The notes below the pieces were generated by a model. It worked only from the letters and a program-made list of their open reading frames with translations, was not told the origin of the DNA and made no database searches. A DNA stretch of 50,096 nt. Origin: Chlorobiota bacterium (GTDB taxonomy: Bacteria; Bacteroidota; Bacteroidia; Bacteroidales; B39-G9). Positions 1 through 7,983 of this stretch are shown here, piece after piece (the stretch's first letter is position 1; every line of letters begins with the position of its first letter). The DNA is taken from the NCBI GenBank assembly GCA_013152655.1, contig JAADFW010000226.1, forward strand, positions 1-50,096, written 5' to 3'. The translations under genes and the position numbers were made by a program.

Positions 1-23
1 TCATTTAAACACTATATTCTCAT

Positions 24-60
24 CCCTCTGTAATTAATTTTACAGGGGGATTTTATTTTT
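24..60 (+). terminator. Rho-independent terminator of a gene left of the window
   Basis: CCCTCTGTAA (24-33) pairs with TTACAGGGGG (40-49) around a 6-nt loop, with one T-G pair, and is followed by ATTTTATTTTT. It has the right polarity to end a plus-strand transcript entering from outside the window, and it faces the minus-strand lipoprotein gene that ends at 87. Confidence 0.65.
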
Positions 61-80
61 ACACATTGTTGTAGCCAGTA
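61..80 (+). repeat. Intergenic repeat copy E (GTTGTAGCCA core)
   Basis: The ten bases GTTGTAGCCA at 68-77 recur exactly, inverted, at 914-923, and with one mismatch at 33960-33969. This copy lies just beyond the stop codon of the lipoprotein gene at 87-860, and the inverted copy lies just beyond its start, so that gene sits between two oppositely oriented copies. The function is unknown and a cassette boundary is inferred. Confidence 0.4.
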
Positions 81-86
81 CATATT

Positions 87-860
87 TTACTTTTTTGTTA
101 TATCCAAAAAAATCATAGTACAGGAATCTTCAAACACAGTAATATTCCCAGACCATGAATTAACTTTATTATCGGAAATGCAATTTATATCATTTGCATT
201 ATAAACATGTTCTCCCACATTTAAATCAACCGCTGATCCAATATTTAGCGTACCTTCACATTCACAATATTTTGTATTATATGTAGAACCAACAGTCAGG
301 GTATCTAAGTCTTTATCGTCTATTGAAATCTCTATCTCAAAGGGGCAATTTATAATCGCAGAGTTTGTGCAAAACAATACTTTTCCCTGTTTTGTATTAG
401 TATTTTCAACATAGTTAAAAACTAAATCATATTCACTATTGCAATTAATAGTCAATTCGTTATCGGTAATCGTATAAGTCTCAGAATTTGGAAAGTTAGT
501 ATTAGTAGCAAATATCAATTCCCAATCCATACGCAAATCAGGCAAACAATACATTAATGTGCTTGGCCCAAATCTATTAATCCTCAATGAATCAGGACTT
601 ATTAATTCATAATCCCCGTACGAGAAATTACAAAATCCCAACAATTCTAAATTTCCATCTGAAGTAAATGTTATATCAAATTTGTCTAATTGTTCAGGGA
701 ATCTTTCAATCTCTCCGGTTTCATTGTCTATGATTTTTGATAGAGTCCACTTTATGCCTTGAATGGAATCAATATTTACAATATCTTCCGATTTTTCACA
801 GCTACAAAGCAATGATACCAGTATTATTAGCAACGATATAGGTTTTGTTTTCATAGTCAT
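87..860 (-). CDS. META/HslJ-like domain lipoprotein
   Basis: A 257-residue exported lipoprotein. The N-terminus has a basic start, a hydrophobic stretch and a lipobox ending at Cys21 (LCSC). An acidic run follows the cysteine, which in Bacteroidota can act as a surface-export signal. Residues about 35-150 look like a META/HslJ-type domain: W-x-L, a T-F-T-S-D-G strand, a G-F-C-N turn and a closing N-E-L-T-I strand. The last ~100 residues are rich in Cys and Asp and are not recognised. The codon two positions downstream (MKTK) is an equally good start. META proteins are small envelope proteins of mostly unclear role. The gene stands alone between copies of a short intergenic repeat, so it may be an accessory gene. 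The lipoprotein call is firm and the domain call moderate. Confidence 0.7.
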   Translation of the reverse strand: MTMKTKPISLLIILVSLLCSCEKSEDIVNIDSIQGIKWTLSKIIDNETGEIERFPEQLDKFDITFTSDGNLELLGFCNFSYGDYELISPDSLRINRFGPSTLMYCLPDLRMDWELIFATNTNFPNSETYTITDNELTINCNSEYDLVFNYVENTNTKQGKVLFCTNSAIINCPFEIEISIDDKDLDTLTVGSTYNTKYCECEGTLNIGSAVDLNVGEHVYNANDINCISDNKVNSWSGNITVFEDSCTMIFLDITKK

Positions 861-1021
861 TATTATTTACTCATATCTTAGATGCTGCTTAGTGCAGGTT
901 GGTTGCATCGTTTTGGCTACAACTGGCTGTATGTGGCGTAGCGTGTAAAAAGACGCTATTTTTTCAGTTTAGTACGTAATAGCTATGACTTATATACTTT
1001 GTTGCACACTGGCATTATTCC
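861..1021. repeat. Composite intergenic repeat region A
   Basis: The gap between two minus-strand genes carries pieces shared with other gaps. TGGCTACAAC (914-923) is the inverse of copy E. CGTTTTGGCTA (910-920) is the inverse of TAGCCAAAACG at 35769-35779. GGCATTATTCCAT (1011-1023) is the inverse of the start of region B (from 33887). A hairpin lies at 939-958. Nothing here looks coding. The repeats suggest that the flanking genes were inserted or exchanged as units, which is inference. Confidence 0.4.
939..964 (+). terminator. Terminator-like hairpin without an upstream gene
   Basis: TAGCGT (939-944) pairs with ACGCTA (953-958) over an 8-nt loop and is followed by six T. The polarity is plus-strand, yet no plus-strand gene precedes it in the window. 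It may be part of the repeat in which it lies, or it may stop antisense transcription. Confidence 0.4.
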
Positions 1022-1344
1022 ATTATGTCTCTAAAGTCATCAACAAAACTTAATGGGTATTTTTTTAATTTTAAAAATTGTTTTCTAAATTTTTTATAAA
1101 GGCGTTTTAACATATAACTTTCGTCCAATAGTCTAAAAGTCTTAAAGGTTTCATCTTTTATTACTTTTCCAAGTATTATAAGTTCATCTTCTCTATTTTC
1201 TCCTAATAGCTTGAAATGCTCTTTTTGACCAAAATACCCATATTCAATATTTATATCAATTCTCGAAGTAATATCATTTGCAAGTAATTCAATATTCTCA
1301 GTATTTAAAGTATGATTTCCTATAGGTGAAATGTCGTGTCCCAT
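1015..1344 (-). CDS. Hypothetical 109-residue protein
   Basis: A small, probably cytoplasmic protein with no signal peptide or membrane segment. The N-terminal half is mixed (a DINIEYGYFG strand) and the C-terminal half is strongly basic and probably helical (RLYKKFRKQFLKLKK), ending in DDFRDIME. The family is not recognised. The stop codon lies inside the repeat string ATGGAATAATGCC that recurs 33 kb away, so the end of the gene coincides with the edge of a repeat. The ATG start is preceded by an AT-rich leader containing TTAATGTTAA (1358-1367). The reading frame is credible because of its length and codon use, but no function can be given. Confidence 0.5.
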   Translation of the reverse strand: MGHDISPIGNHTLNTENIELLANDITSRIDINIEYGYFGQKEHFKLLGENREDELIILGKVIKDETFKTFRLLDESYMLKRLYKKFRKQFLKLKKYPLSFVDDFRDIME

Positions 1345-1563
1345 TTTTCAGGTTAAGTTAATGTTAAGAATATAAAATTGCAGATAATTTATCATATTTT
1401 AATTATAACAAATTAGTGTTTAATGTTCAATATATCAGTCGTTTAAAACGATAATAAATTTAATAATTTATTTATATTATGGTAATATAAATAATGTAAA
1501 GAACCTTTAAGTTTGTTTGGTAAATAATAATAAATAAAATATTAAAATTAAACAGATAAAAAG

Positions 1564-1911
1564 ATGAAAACAGTAAATATTATTCTTCTTGCATTAATTA
1601 TTCCAATTAACATTGTATTAGCAGGAAATGAAAACATTGTTAAAAAAGGTGAGAAAATGAAAACTACCGTAAATGTTACAGGCAAAGTAATAGACAGGAT
1701 GACAGGCGAGGCATTAACAGGTGTTAAAATAGAAGTGCCGGGTACTTCAAGTATTATTTATACCGATTTTGACGGAAACTTTATTATAAAAGATTTAAAA
1801 CCGGGTGTATATGAAGTTGAATCATCTTTAATTTCTTATTATTCTAAAAAAGTTAAAGTTAATTTAGATTCACAAGAGAATATTAAGATTGAACTGGTTA
1901 CTGTTAACTAA
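1564..1911 (+). CDS. Exported carboxypeptidase-regulatory-like domain protein
   Basis: A 115-residue protein with an N-terminal signal peptide (cleavage probably after Ala20, VLAG-NE) and one domain of the CarboxypepD_reg-like type. The typical landmarks are present: VTGKVIDRMTGEALTGVKIEV, then TDFDGNF, then the LKPGVYEVE turn. The same fold opens TonB-dependent receptors in Bacteroidota, including the one at 4988-7885, but here it stands alone without plug or barrel. Stand-alone copies are thought to be periplasmic or surface beta-sandwiches of unknown partner. A 219-bp AT-rich leader precedes it, with a 12-bp perfect inverted repeat at 1468-1494. It is close to full length for a single domain, so it is unlikely to be a truncated receptor. 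Confidence 0.75.
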   Translation: MKTVNIILLALIIPINIVLAGNENIVKKGEKMKTTVNVTGKVIDRMTGEALTGVKIEVPGTSSIIYTDFDGNFIIKDLKPGVYEVESSLISYYSKKVKVNLDSQENIKIELVTVN

Positions 1912-2051
1912 TTTGAAATTATCTGAATATAAAAATTGCAGCCTGCTTTCTAATTAATTATTTCCCTTGTATTTGTTATTCTCATATCAAAATTCATTTT
2001 TTGTCCCACCATTGCAATAAACTTGAAAACTAATTTCTGATTTATAATTTG

Positions 2052-2059
2052 TAAATTTG
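2052..2059 (+). promoter_or_regulatory. Candidate -7 promoter box (TAAATTTG)
   Basis: This matches TAnnTTTG, the Bacteroidota -7 element, 38 bases before the ATG at 2098. No convincing -33 TTTG is seen at the usual spacing. Confidence 0.35.
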
Positions 2060-2097
2060 AAGTACTTTTTTCTTCATTAATTATTAAAAATTTTAGA

Positions 2098-2562
2098 ATG
2101 AAAAACTTGTTAACCCTTTTTTTAATTATTTTAAGTTTAAGTGCTATTAGTCAGATAAAAGAAGGGAATGATGGATTGTATTATGATGCCAATAACGAAA
2201 TTTATACCGGTAATTATGAAGAACATTATGATAATGACAGCATAAAACTTAAAATGAATATTGTTAACGGAAAATTGAACGGTGAAGTAGCGTATTATTT
2301 TAACAACGGGCAAAAAAATGAAATCAGGTCTTACAAAAATGGTTTAATGAATGGTACCTGGATAACCTGGAACGCTAATGGAGTAAAAATAGCCGAAGCT
2401 AATTACAAAAATAATTTAAAACACGGAATGTGGCTTATTTGGGACGAGAACGGAGTTAAAAGATACAAAATGGAATATACTGAGGGTGAAAAGTCTGGTA
2501 TATGGTATATTTGGGATGAGGCCGGAACATTAGTAAATGAAAAAAACTTTGATATAAAATAA
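2098..2562 (+). CDS. Exported MORN-repeat protein
   Basis: A 154-residue protein with a signal peptide (cleavage about residue 19, SAISQ). About four MORN_2-type repeats follow, each reading roughly Y-K-N-G-x-x-N/H-G-x-W-x-x-W-x-x-N-G-x-K: NGKLNGEVAYYF, NGLMNGTWITW, NNLKHGMWLIW and GEKSGIWYIW. Such proteins are common and numerous in Bacteroidota. Some relatives are labelled YwqK-like antitoxins, but nothing beside this gene looks like a toxin and the signal peptide argues for an envelope role. It has its own TAnnTTTG box. The repeat fold is sure; the function is unknown. Confidence 0.75.
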   Translation: MKNLLTLFLIILSLSAISQIKEGNDGLYYDANNEIYTGNYEEHYDNDSIKLKMNIVNGKLNGEVAYYFNNGQKNEIRSYKNGLMNGTWITWNANGVKIAEANYKNNLKHGMWLIWDENGVKRYKMEYTEGEKSGIWYIWDEAGTLVNEKNFDIK

Positions 2563-2688
2563 TAATTCTTTCATCCATTTATTTTTTAATTTTTATAGGC
2601 CGGACGGAACCGCATAAACAAAATAATCATTGTCTTAAGTGTTAATAATTATTTTTATCATGCTTGTTTCATCTTTTTCATTTTATTT

Positions 2689-2696
2689 TAATTTTG
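2689..2696 (+). promoter_or_regulatory. Candidate -7 promoter box (TAATTTTG)
   Basis: A TAnnTTTG match 25 bases before the ATG at 2722, with a weak TTG at 2664-2666 as a possible -33 element (22-nt gap). Confidence 0.45.
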
Positions 2697-2721
2697 TTTC
2701 CAAACAACAAATTTAAAAATA

Positions 2722-4929
2722 ATGAAAAAACTTCTTTTCCCTGTTTTATTAGCTCTGTTTGCTAATTATTCAATAGCCAATAATGGAGATACCATTACAG
2801 TAATTTCACACAATCATACTCACATGAATTGGTATGGTGCCTGGGATAAATGGGCTGAGTTTCCCGACAATTCAACCTCTTATAACAAAGTTCTGTTGCA
2901 TTACACTTTAGGTTGCCCCGATAATGGATGTAGTGACTGGGACTATACAACAATGGTTGATATTTTGGAACACACTGGCAAAATGGATTCTTCCTTACAA
3001 AGCCATTCTGCTTTTACGGTAAACGGAAATTCACCTGATTCGGTTTTTTTTAATAACGAAAATCATTGGGTAACTTTTTATAATGAAAACACACAGACTA
3101 CCGATTCGCTGGTAGCTGATAGTTTAATTATTTTAGTTTACGAAAGTCCGGTTTACCCTTTGGAATATTCCGATTCGTTATTTGTATTTGTTGCTAATTA
3201 TTACAATTACTACTACAATACAAATGGCGATATAATTGATTCTGTTTATGTCTCACATGATTCTCTTTGGTACAATAGCAGTTTTGAATATTATAAACCT
3301 TTTGAAATAATTCAGCAACACGAATTAGGACGTGTAATTACCCCTTATGGCGGATATTACAATACTTCATGGGAAATAAATTATACCTTCGATGTTACAG
3401 ATTTTGCTGTTCTTTTGCATGATTCAGTTGAAATAAGGTTATTTTATTCAGGTTGGTCTGATGGTTTTGAAGCTACTTTAAAATTTGAAATAATTGAAGG
3501 CATTCCGCCAAGGCAGGTAAACAGAGTGCAGACACTTTATAACCGTTGGTGTCCTTACGGATTAGATCCTGATATTGAATATTATTTGCCTACTTTAAAA
3601 GTTAAAATTGCCGATAATACTGAAAATGCAAAAATAAGTATTACTGCTACCGGCCATGGTTTTGGAGGAAATGAAAATTGTGCCGAATTTTGTGCTAAAA
3701 AAAGCTTTTTAAACGTTAATTATCAGCATCAGTTTACCGATTTAATCTGGAAAAACGATTGTGGCATGAATCCCCTGTTTCATCAGGCAGGGACATGGTT
3801 ATACGACAGAGCAAACTGGTGCCCGGGCACAAAAGCCACCATAATTACCCACGAAATTATGCCATACATCAACCCGGGTGATTCAATTTTAATTGATTTA
3901 AGCATGGAAAGTTTTACCAATAACGGAAATTCAAATCCGGGTTACCAAATAGCTGCCGACTTATTTGAATTTGGTGCACCAAACTATAGCCTGGAAGCAT
4001 CAATTGAAGAAATTATTGCACCCAACAACGATTTAAGGTATAACCGTAAAAACACCACTTGCAGCAGGCCAATTGTTGTATTTAAAAATAACGGGACAGA
4101 TACCTTAAAGACAATTACATTTAATTATTTTTTTAAAGAAGATATGCAAAACAGTTATGAATGGAATGGGAATCTGGCATTTCTACAAACCGATACGGTT
4201 ATTTTACCTACACCCGACTGGCCTGAAGTAAATGAAGAGATTGAAAAATTTACGGTTAATATCACAAACATAAACGGGACAACAGATGAGGTTTTGTATA
4301 ATAATACACTAAGTTCTACTTTTAATATGGCTCCAGTTTATGATAATTATGTTGTTATGCACTTAAAAACAAACCATTCGGCCAATGAAAATTATTATGA
4401 ATTAATTAATGCAGAAGGAGAAGTAGTACACTCCGATTCGGCTTTTGAACCTAACACATTATATATTGATACTTTAAGGTTTCCGCCGGGATGTTATGAA
4501 TTTGTGCTTTACGATAAAGGCAAAAACGGATTAAGTTTTTGGGCTAATAGCGAAGGAACCGGTTATTGCAAGTTTTATAAAGACGGAACCTGGAATTATT
4601 ATGAGCAATTTAATGCTGACTTTGGTACAGAAATAAGGCATCAGTTTACCTATTCTGATGAAGTTTTAGTAAATTCTAATATTTTGAAGCCGGAAGAAAA
4701 AATAATTATTCAGCCTAATCCGTCACAAGGTATTTTTTACGTAGAAGGGAATGTTACAAATATTAAGACAATAAAAATCTTTAATATTAACGGGAAAGAA
4801 ATTAGGCCATTAATCAACAATAAAACAGATGAAATTTTAATTGATTTATCAAAACAAACTGACGGAATATATTTGCTTAACATACAAACAAATAGCGGTG
4901 TTATTAATAAAAAGATAATTAAACAATAG
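2722..4929 (+). CDS. PNGase F-like secreted protein with T9SS sorting domain
   Basis: A 735-residue secreted protein. After the signal peptide (about 1-20) residues 22-330 resemble the two jelly-roll domains of peptide-N-glycosidase F. The motif C-P-D-N-G-C-S-D-W-D (65-74) is the kind of segment that carries the catalytic Asp in PNGase F. The later ELGRVITPYGG and a W-x-x-N-Y-T-F-D-V-T-D-F stretch also fit the family, as does the GWSDGF segment. A middle region of Ig-like strands follows. The last ~75 residues (IIIQPNPSQGIFYVEG to KKIIKQ) are a type A T9SS sorting domain. PNGase F removes N-glycans from glycoproteins at the glycosylated Asn; whether this relative does so is not proven. It is much longer than classical PNGase F (~315 residues mature). 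It is a single-gene unit. The fold assignment is fairly secure and the activity is inferred. Confidence 0.75.
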   Translation: MKKLLFPVLLALFANYSIANNGDTITVISHNHTHMNWYGAWDKWAEFPDNSTSYNKVLLHYTLGCPDNGCSDWDYTTMVDILEHTGKMDSSLQSHSAFTVNGNSPDSVFFNNENHWVTFYNENTQTTDSLVADSLIILVYESPVYPLEYSDSLFVFVANYYNYYYNTNGDIIDSVYVSHDSLWYNSSFEYYKPFEIIQQHELGRVITPYGGYYNTSWEINYTFDVTDFAVLLHDSVEIRLFYSGWSDGFEATLKFEIIEGIPPRQVNRVQTLYNRWCPYGLDPDIEYYLPTLKVKIADNTENAKISITATGHGFGGNENCAEFCAKKSFLNVNYQHQFTDLIWKNDCGMNPLFHQAGTWLYDRANWCPGTKATIITHEIMPYINPGDSILIDLSMESFTNNGNSNPGYQIAADLFEFGAPNYSLEASIEEIIAPNNDLRYNRKNTTCSRPIVVFKNNGTDTLKTITFNYFFKEDMQNSYEWNGNLAFLQTDTVILPTPDWPEVNEEIEKFTVNITNINGTTDEVLYNNTLSSTFNMAPVYDNYVVMHLKTNHSANENYYELINAEGEVVHSDSAFEPNTLYIDTLRFPPGCYEFVLYDKGKNGLSFWANSEGTGYCKFYKDGTWNYYEQFNADFGTEIRHQFTYSDEVLVNSNILKPEEKIIIQPNPSQGIFYVEGNVTNIKTIKIFNINGKEIRPLINNKTDEILIDLSKQTDGIYLLNIQTNSGVINKKIIKQ

Positions 4930-4987
4930 TATTGTAAGAATTTTTTAGAGACAGGTTTAAATACTAAAATAAGTTTTATTTTTTCTA

Positions 4988-7885
4988 TTATAATACATAT
5001 TTAACTGTTATGTTAATGCTAATTCCGGGAGCTCTTTTTGAAAAGAATTGATCTGATGCTTTAAAAGATTTAAAAACCGATTCTCTTTTTTGATTTAATA
5101 GGTTTTTAATTTTTAAGCCTACTATTAATCTTTGTTCTTTCCCTGTTTTTTTTGTAGCATTAATATTCAAACTATGAAATGGTTTTGTATAAATATCAGG
5201 GCGGTCAACAATTCCAACGTATTCTAATGTTGTTCCCTGAACATTATAGTATAAGCCTGCCTGAAGACCGTTAAAAAACCCATTTTCCCCGCCATTATAT
5301 GTAATTCCACTGTTAATTATTATTGGAGATTGCCCTGCCATATCACGATATTTGTCAATGCTTTGCCCAACACGTTTATTCAAAACCCGCGATTCATATT
5401 CTGTACTACTTAACTGAATTCTTGATTTTATTAAAGTTACATTTGATGTTAATGCAAAGTTTTCAAGGGTAATATTTAATGATTTCAGGTTTAGCCGGAA
5501 TTCTGTTTCAATTCCAAAAATTTCTCCATCACCAACATTTCTGGGCTGAAAAGCACCTGCCTGAGTAGCATATTGAACTATTTCAATAGGCTTGTAGAGT
5601 TTTTTATAAAATCCGCCTATTGAAAATATTTGCCCTTTAGAAAGGAATAATTCCCAACGCAAGTCAAAATTACGAATTTTTGTACTTACAAGGTTTCCGT
5701 CCCAATATTCAATACCTGCAACATCATTTGCATCTCTGAATTTTCCCCCAATAAATGTACGTCCGCTAATGGGGTCATATATTTCAGCAAAAGATAGTTC
5801 TTTAAAAGATGGCCTGGCAATGGTCTTAGAATATGAAAGGCGCATATTTTGATTTTTTGAAAGGGTATAAATCAAATTTATAGATGGAAAAAGATTTATG
5901 TCATTTAAAACCTTACTATTATTTAATACAACTGTCCCTTGTTGGTTTTGTCCTGTATAATTTTGAGTAAATTTTTCAAGCCTGGCACCCACAATCGTTT
6001 TAATGTTTTCTAATAAACTTAATTCTGTTGAAACATAAGCTGCAAAGTAATTTGCATTGGCGTTAAACTGGTTTGATAAACCAAAGTCTTTTTCGTATGT
6101 AGTTCCATAATTAATGTTTCCATTGTAAGGCCATTTAAAATTGTCAGATAAAAGTTCATCAGGATTACCGGATAAAGGCAGAATACCATCACCTCCTCTT
6201 ACATTAAGTAAAAATTTTTGAATTGAGAAATCCCGTTCCTTAAAGGTATATGCTCCTCCAAAATTCAGCTTGTTTTTTTCACCCCTAAATTCGTATTCTT
6301 TAGTCAAGTGTATTAAGCTTGCTATATTAATTTCTTTTAATTCACGCCAAATTCGTTCCGGAAAACCGGCTTCAGTACCAATGGTAGGAGTTCCATTCCT
6401 GTCTTCATAGCGAGTGAACCGAACATCGGGATCGTTTAAAACGGAAATAGTGGGCGAAATTTTCCAAACTATTTTCCATTTTGAATCCTGAAATATGTGC
6501 TTGCCGTCAATTAATAAATTGGTTAAAGAACGCTCGCTATAATCAAGATTATATTGTTTGGCATTAAATTCAGAACCTTGGTCGGCACCTGTAAAATCAA
6601 AAATTCCGGCTTTTGATACTCCGTTTTGTAATCGTAAAAAATTAATTCTATACTTTGAATGGCCTGTTTTTATAGCAAAACCGGCTAGTGCACTTAGCAT
6701 AATGTTTTTAACGCCATAGTTTCCTTTTTGATATTCGCGCAGCTCCATTTTATAAACAGTACTGTCTGTAAGCCCATATCGTGCGTCAACTGCATTTTTG
6801 TAAAATTCAGTTGTATTTTTATACGAAAAAGAAACGTTATAGCCTATGGTAAATTTGTTTTTAACTATTTGGTTTCCGAATACAGTATTGAAACTATAAT
6901 CTACAAAACTATTTTGTTTTATTGGTGCCATAACAGGATTAAAACTGTTTAATATAGTTTTGTAGCGACGTGCTCTTTCAGCTCCGCTAAATGTTTCAAC
7001 AAATTCAGGAATATCTGCTGTTGCAGGTATTTTTCGTGTCCCATTATCAAAGCCAAGAAAATCTGTATTGCTTCCTTTATACGTAAGATAGTTTTTATTG
7101 AAATGAAAACCTGGGTTATAACCGGTACTGATTGAAATACTTCCTTTTTTCTTTTCCGGAAAATCTTTAATAGTAATGTCTGTTATTCCACCGGTAAAGT
7201 CAGCTGGCAGTTCAGCACTAAATGATTTATAAACTAAAATATTATCAATTAAACTGGTAGGGAAAATATCTAACTGAAGAGTATTCCTGTCAGGGTCAAG
7301 TCCCGGAATATCTATTCCGTTAAGGGTAGTTTTTGTATATCTGTCGCCTAATCCTCGTATAAAAACATATTTGCCGTCTGAAACCGATACGCCGGGAATC
7401 CGTTTCATGGAAGAGGCAACATCCGAATCGCCTGTTTTTTGCAAATTAACGGCAGAAATACCATCTAATAAATTAGCTGATTTTTTTTTCATTGCCAGCA
7501 ATGCAGTTTCCGTATTTCTTACAGCCTGTGCTGTTACGGTTATGCCTGATATTTCAACAGTTGCCTGCTTTAAGCGAATTGTATTGTATAGAATTGTATC
7601 TCCCTGATTAATTGTCAAATTTTTAATATTAACAGTTTCGTATGAAATAAAGGATATTCTCAAATCATAAGTTCCGGGTTCAATTGATAAATTAAATTTA
7701 CCATCAAAATCGGTAATAGTTCCTTTGGAAGTTCCTTCAACAAATATAGTAACACCCGGTAAAAATTCTCCATTATTTGCATCGAAAACAGTACCTCTAA
7801 TAAGGCCGTTTTGTGCATTTATTTGAAAAATTATAAAAAGATTAAGTAAGGTAAAAGAAATTATTAAACGCATCATTTTTAACAA
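4988..7885 (-). CDS. TonB-dependent outer-membrane receptor
   Basis: A 965-residue outer-membrane receptor. In order it has a signal peptide (1-24), a CarboxypepD_reg-like domain (about 27-110, GLIRGTVFDANNGEFLPGV and TDFDGKFNL), a plug domain (about 125-240, with VASSMKRIPGVSVSDG and FIRGLGDRYTKTTLNG) and a long 22-strand-type barrel ending in an aromatic-hydrophobic tail (ITVKYVL). Receptors of this kind import large or scarce ligands using energy from TonB/ExbBD; a TonB protein is encoded at 29539. No SusD partner is present. Instead the gene follows a beta-helix lipoprotein gene by 98 bp on the same strand, and the gap contains a terminator-like hairpin, so the receptor may be expressed below or independently of the lipoprotein. 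The substrate cannot be told from sequence. The nearby two-component genes are possible regulators. Confidence 0.92.
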   Translation of the reverse strand: MLKMMRLIISFTLLNLFIIFQINAQNGLIRGTVFDANNGEFLPGVTIFVEGTSKGTITDFDGKFNLSIEPGTYDLRISFISYETVNIKNLTINQGDTILYNTIRLKQATVEISGITVTAQAVRNTETALLAMKKKSANLLDGISAVNLQKTGDSDVASSMKRIPGVSVSDGKYVFIRGLGDRYTKTTLNGIDIPGLDPDRNTLQLDIFPTSLIDNILVYKSFSAELPADFTGGITDITIKDFPEKKKGSISISTGYNPGFHFNKNYLTYKGSNTDFLGFDNGTRKIPATADIPEFVETFSGAERARRYKTILNSFNPVMAPIKQNSFVDYSFNTVFGNQIVKNKFTIGYNVSFSYKNTTEFYKNAVDARYGLTDSTVYKMELREYQKGNYGVKNIMLSALAGFAIKTGHSKYRINFLRLQNGVSKAGIFDFTGADQGSEFNAKQYNLDYSERSLTNLLIDGKHIFQDSKWKIVWKISPTISVLNDPDVRFTRYEDRNGTPTIGTEAGFPERIWRELKEINIASLIHLTKEYEFRGEKNKLNFGGAYTFKERDFSIQKFLLNVRGGDGILPLSGNPDELLSDNFKWPYNGNINYGTTYEKDFGLSNQFNANANYFAAYVSTELSLLENIKTIVGARLEKFTQNYTGQNQQGTVVLNNSKVLNDINLFPSINLIYTLSKNQNMRLSYSKTIARPSFKELSFAEIYDPISGRTFIGGKFRDANDVAGIEYWDGNLVSTKIRNFDLRWELFLSKGQIFSIGGFYKKLYKPIEIVQYATQAGAFQPRNVGDGEIFGIETEFRLNLKSLNITLENFALTSNVTLIKSRIQLSSTEYESRVLNKRVGQSIDKYRDMAGQSPIIINSGITYNGGENGFFNGLQAGLYYNVQGTTLEYVGIVDRPDIYTKPFHSLNINATKKTGKEQRLIVGLKIKNLLNQKRESVFKSFKASDQFFSKRAPGISINITVKYVL

Positions 7886-7917
7886 ATTGCATTAGGTTTT
7901 TATTTTTGTTTAAACGT

Positions 7918-7952
7918 TAAAACACGCAAGCTGAGTCAACATGCGTGCTTTA
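7918..7952 (-). promoter_or_regulatory. Hairpin between lipoprotein and TonB receptor genes (possible attenuator)
   Basis: On the minus strand, TAAAGCACGCA (7952-7942) pairs with TGCGTGTTTTA (7928-7918) with one mismatch over a 13-nt loop. The right arm ends in TTTTA, so it resembles a weak rho-independent terminator or a processing stem in the 98-bp gap. A TTTAAACGTTAA box overlaps its far side (about 7909-7920). Partial read-through would set the lipoprotein-to-receptor ratio; this is inferred. Confidence 0.45.
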
Positions 7953-7983
7953 CAAAAACTTATATTATGTGTTGTTCCTGTAT

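Noticed and set aside
763-948. Plus-strand 61-residue reading frame
   Set aside because: It overlaps the lipoprotein start region antisense, has no homology-like motif, and ends in the repeat; it is a chance frame.
861-1014. Classical integron attC site
   Set aside because: The gap is folded and repeated, but no GTTRRRY/RYYYAAC pair was found in this or the other repeat gaps, and no integrase gene is in the window. It is kept as an unclassified repeat.
1439-1451. TCGTTT-A-AAACGA palindrome before the gene at 1564
   Set aside because: It is short, single-copy and has no known regulator next to it.
1468-1494. Perfect 12-bp inverted repeat (TTATTTATATTA/TAATATAAATAA) as an operator
   Set aside because: It contains only A and T, and such palindromes are expected in this AT-rich leader. 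It is not reported as a site.
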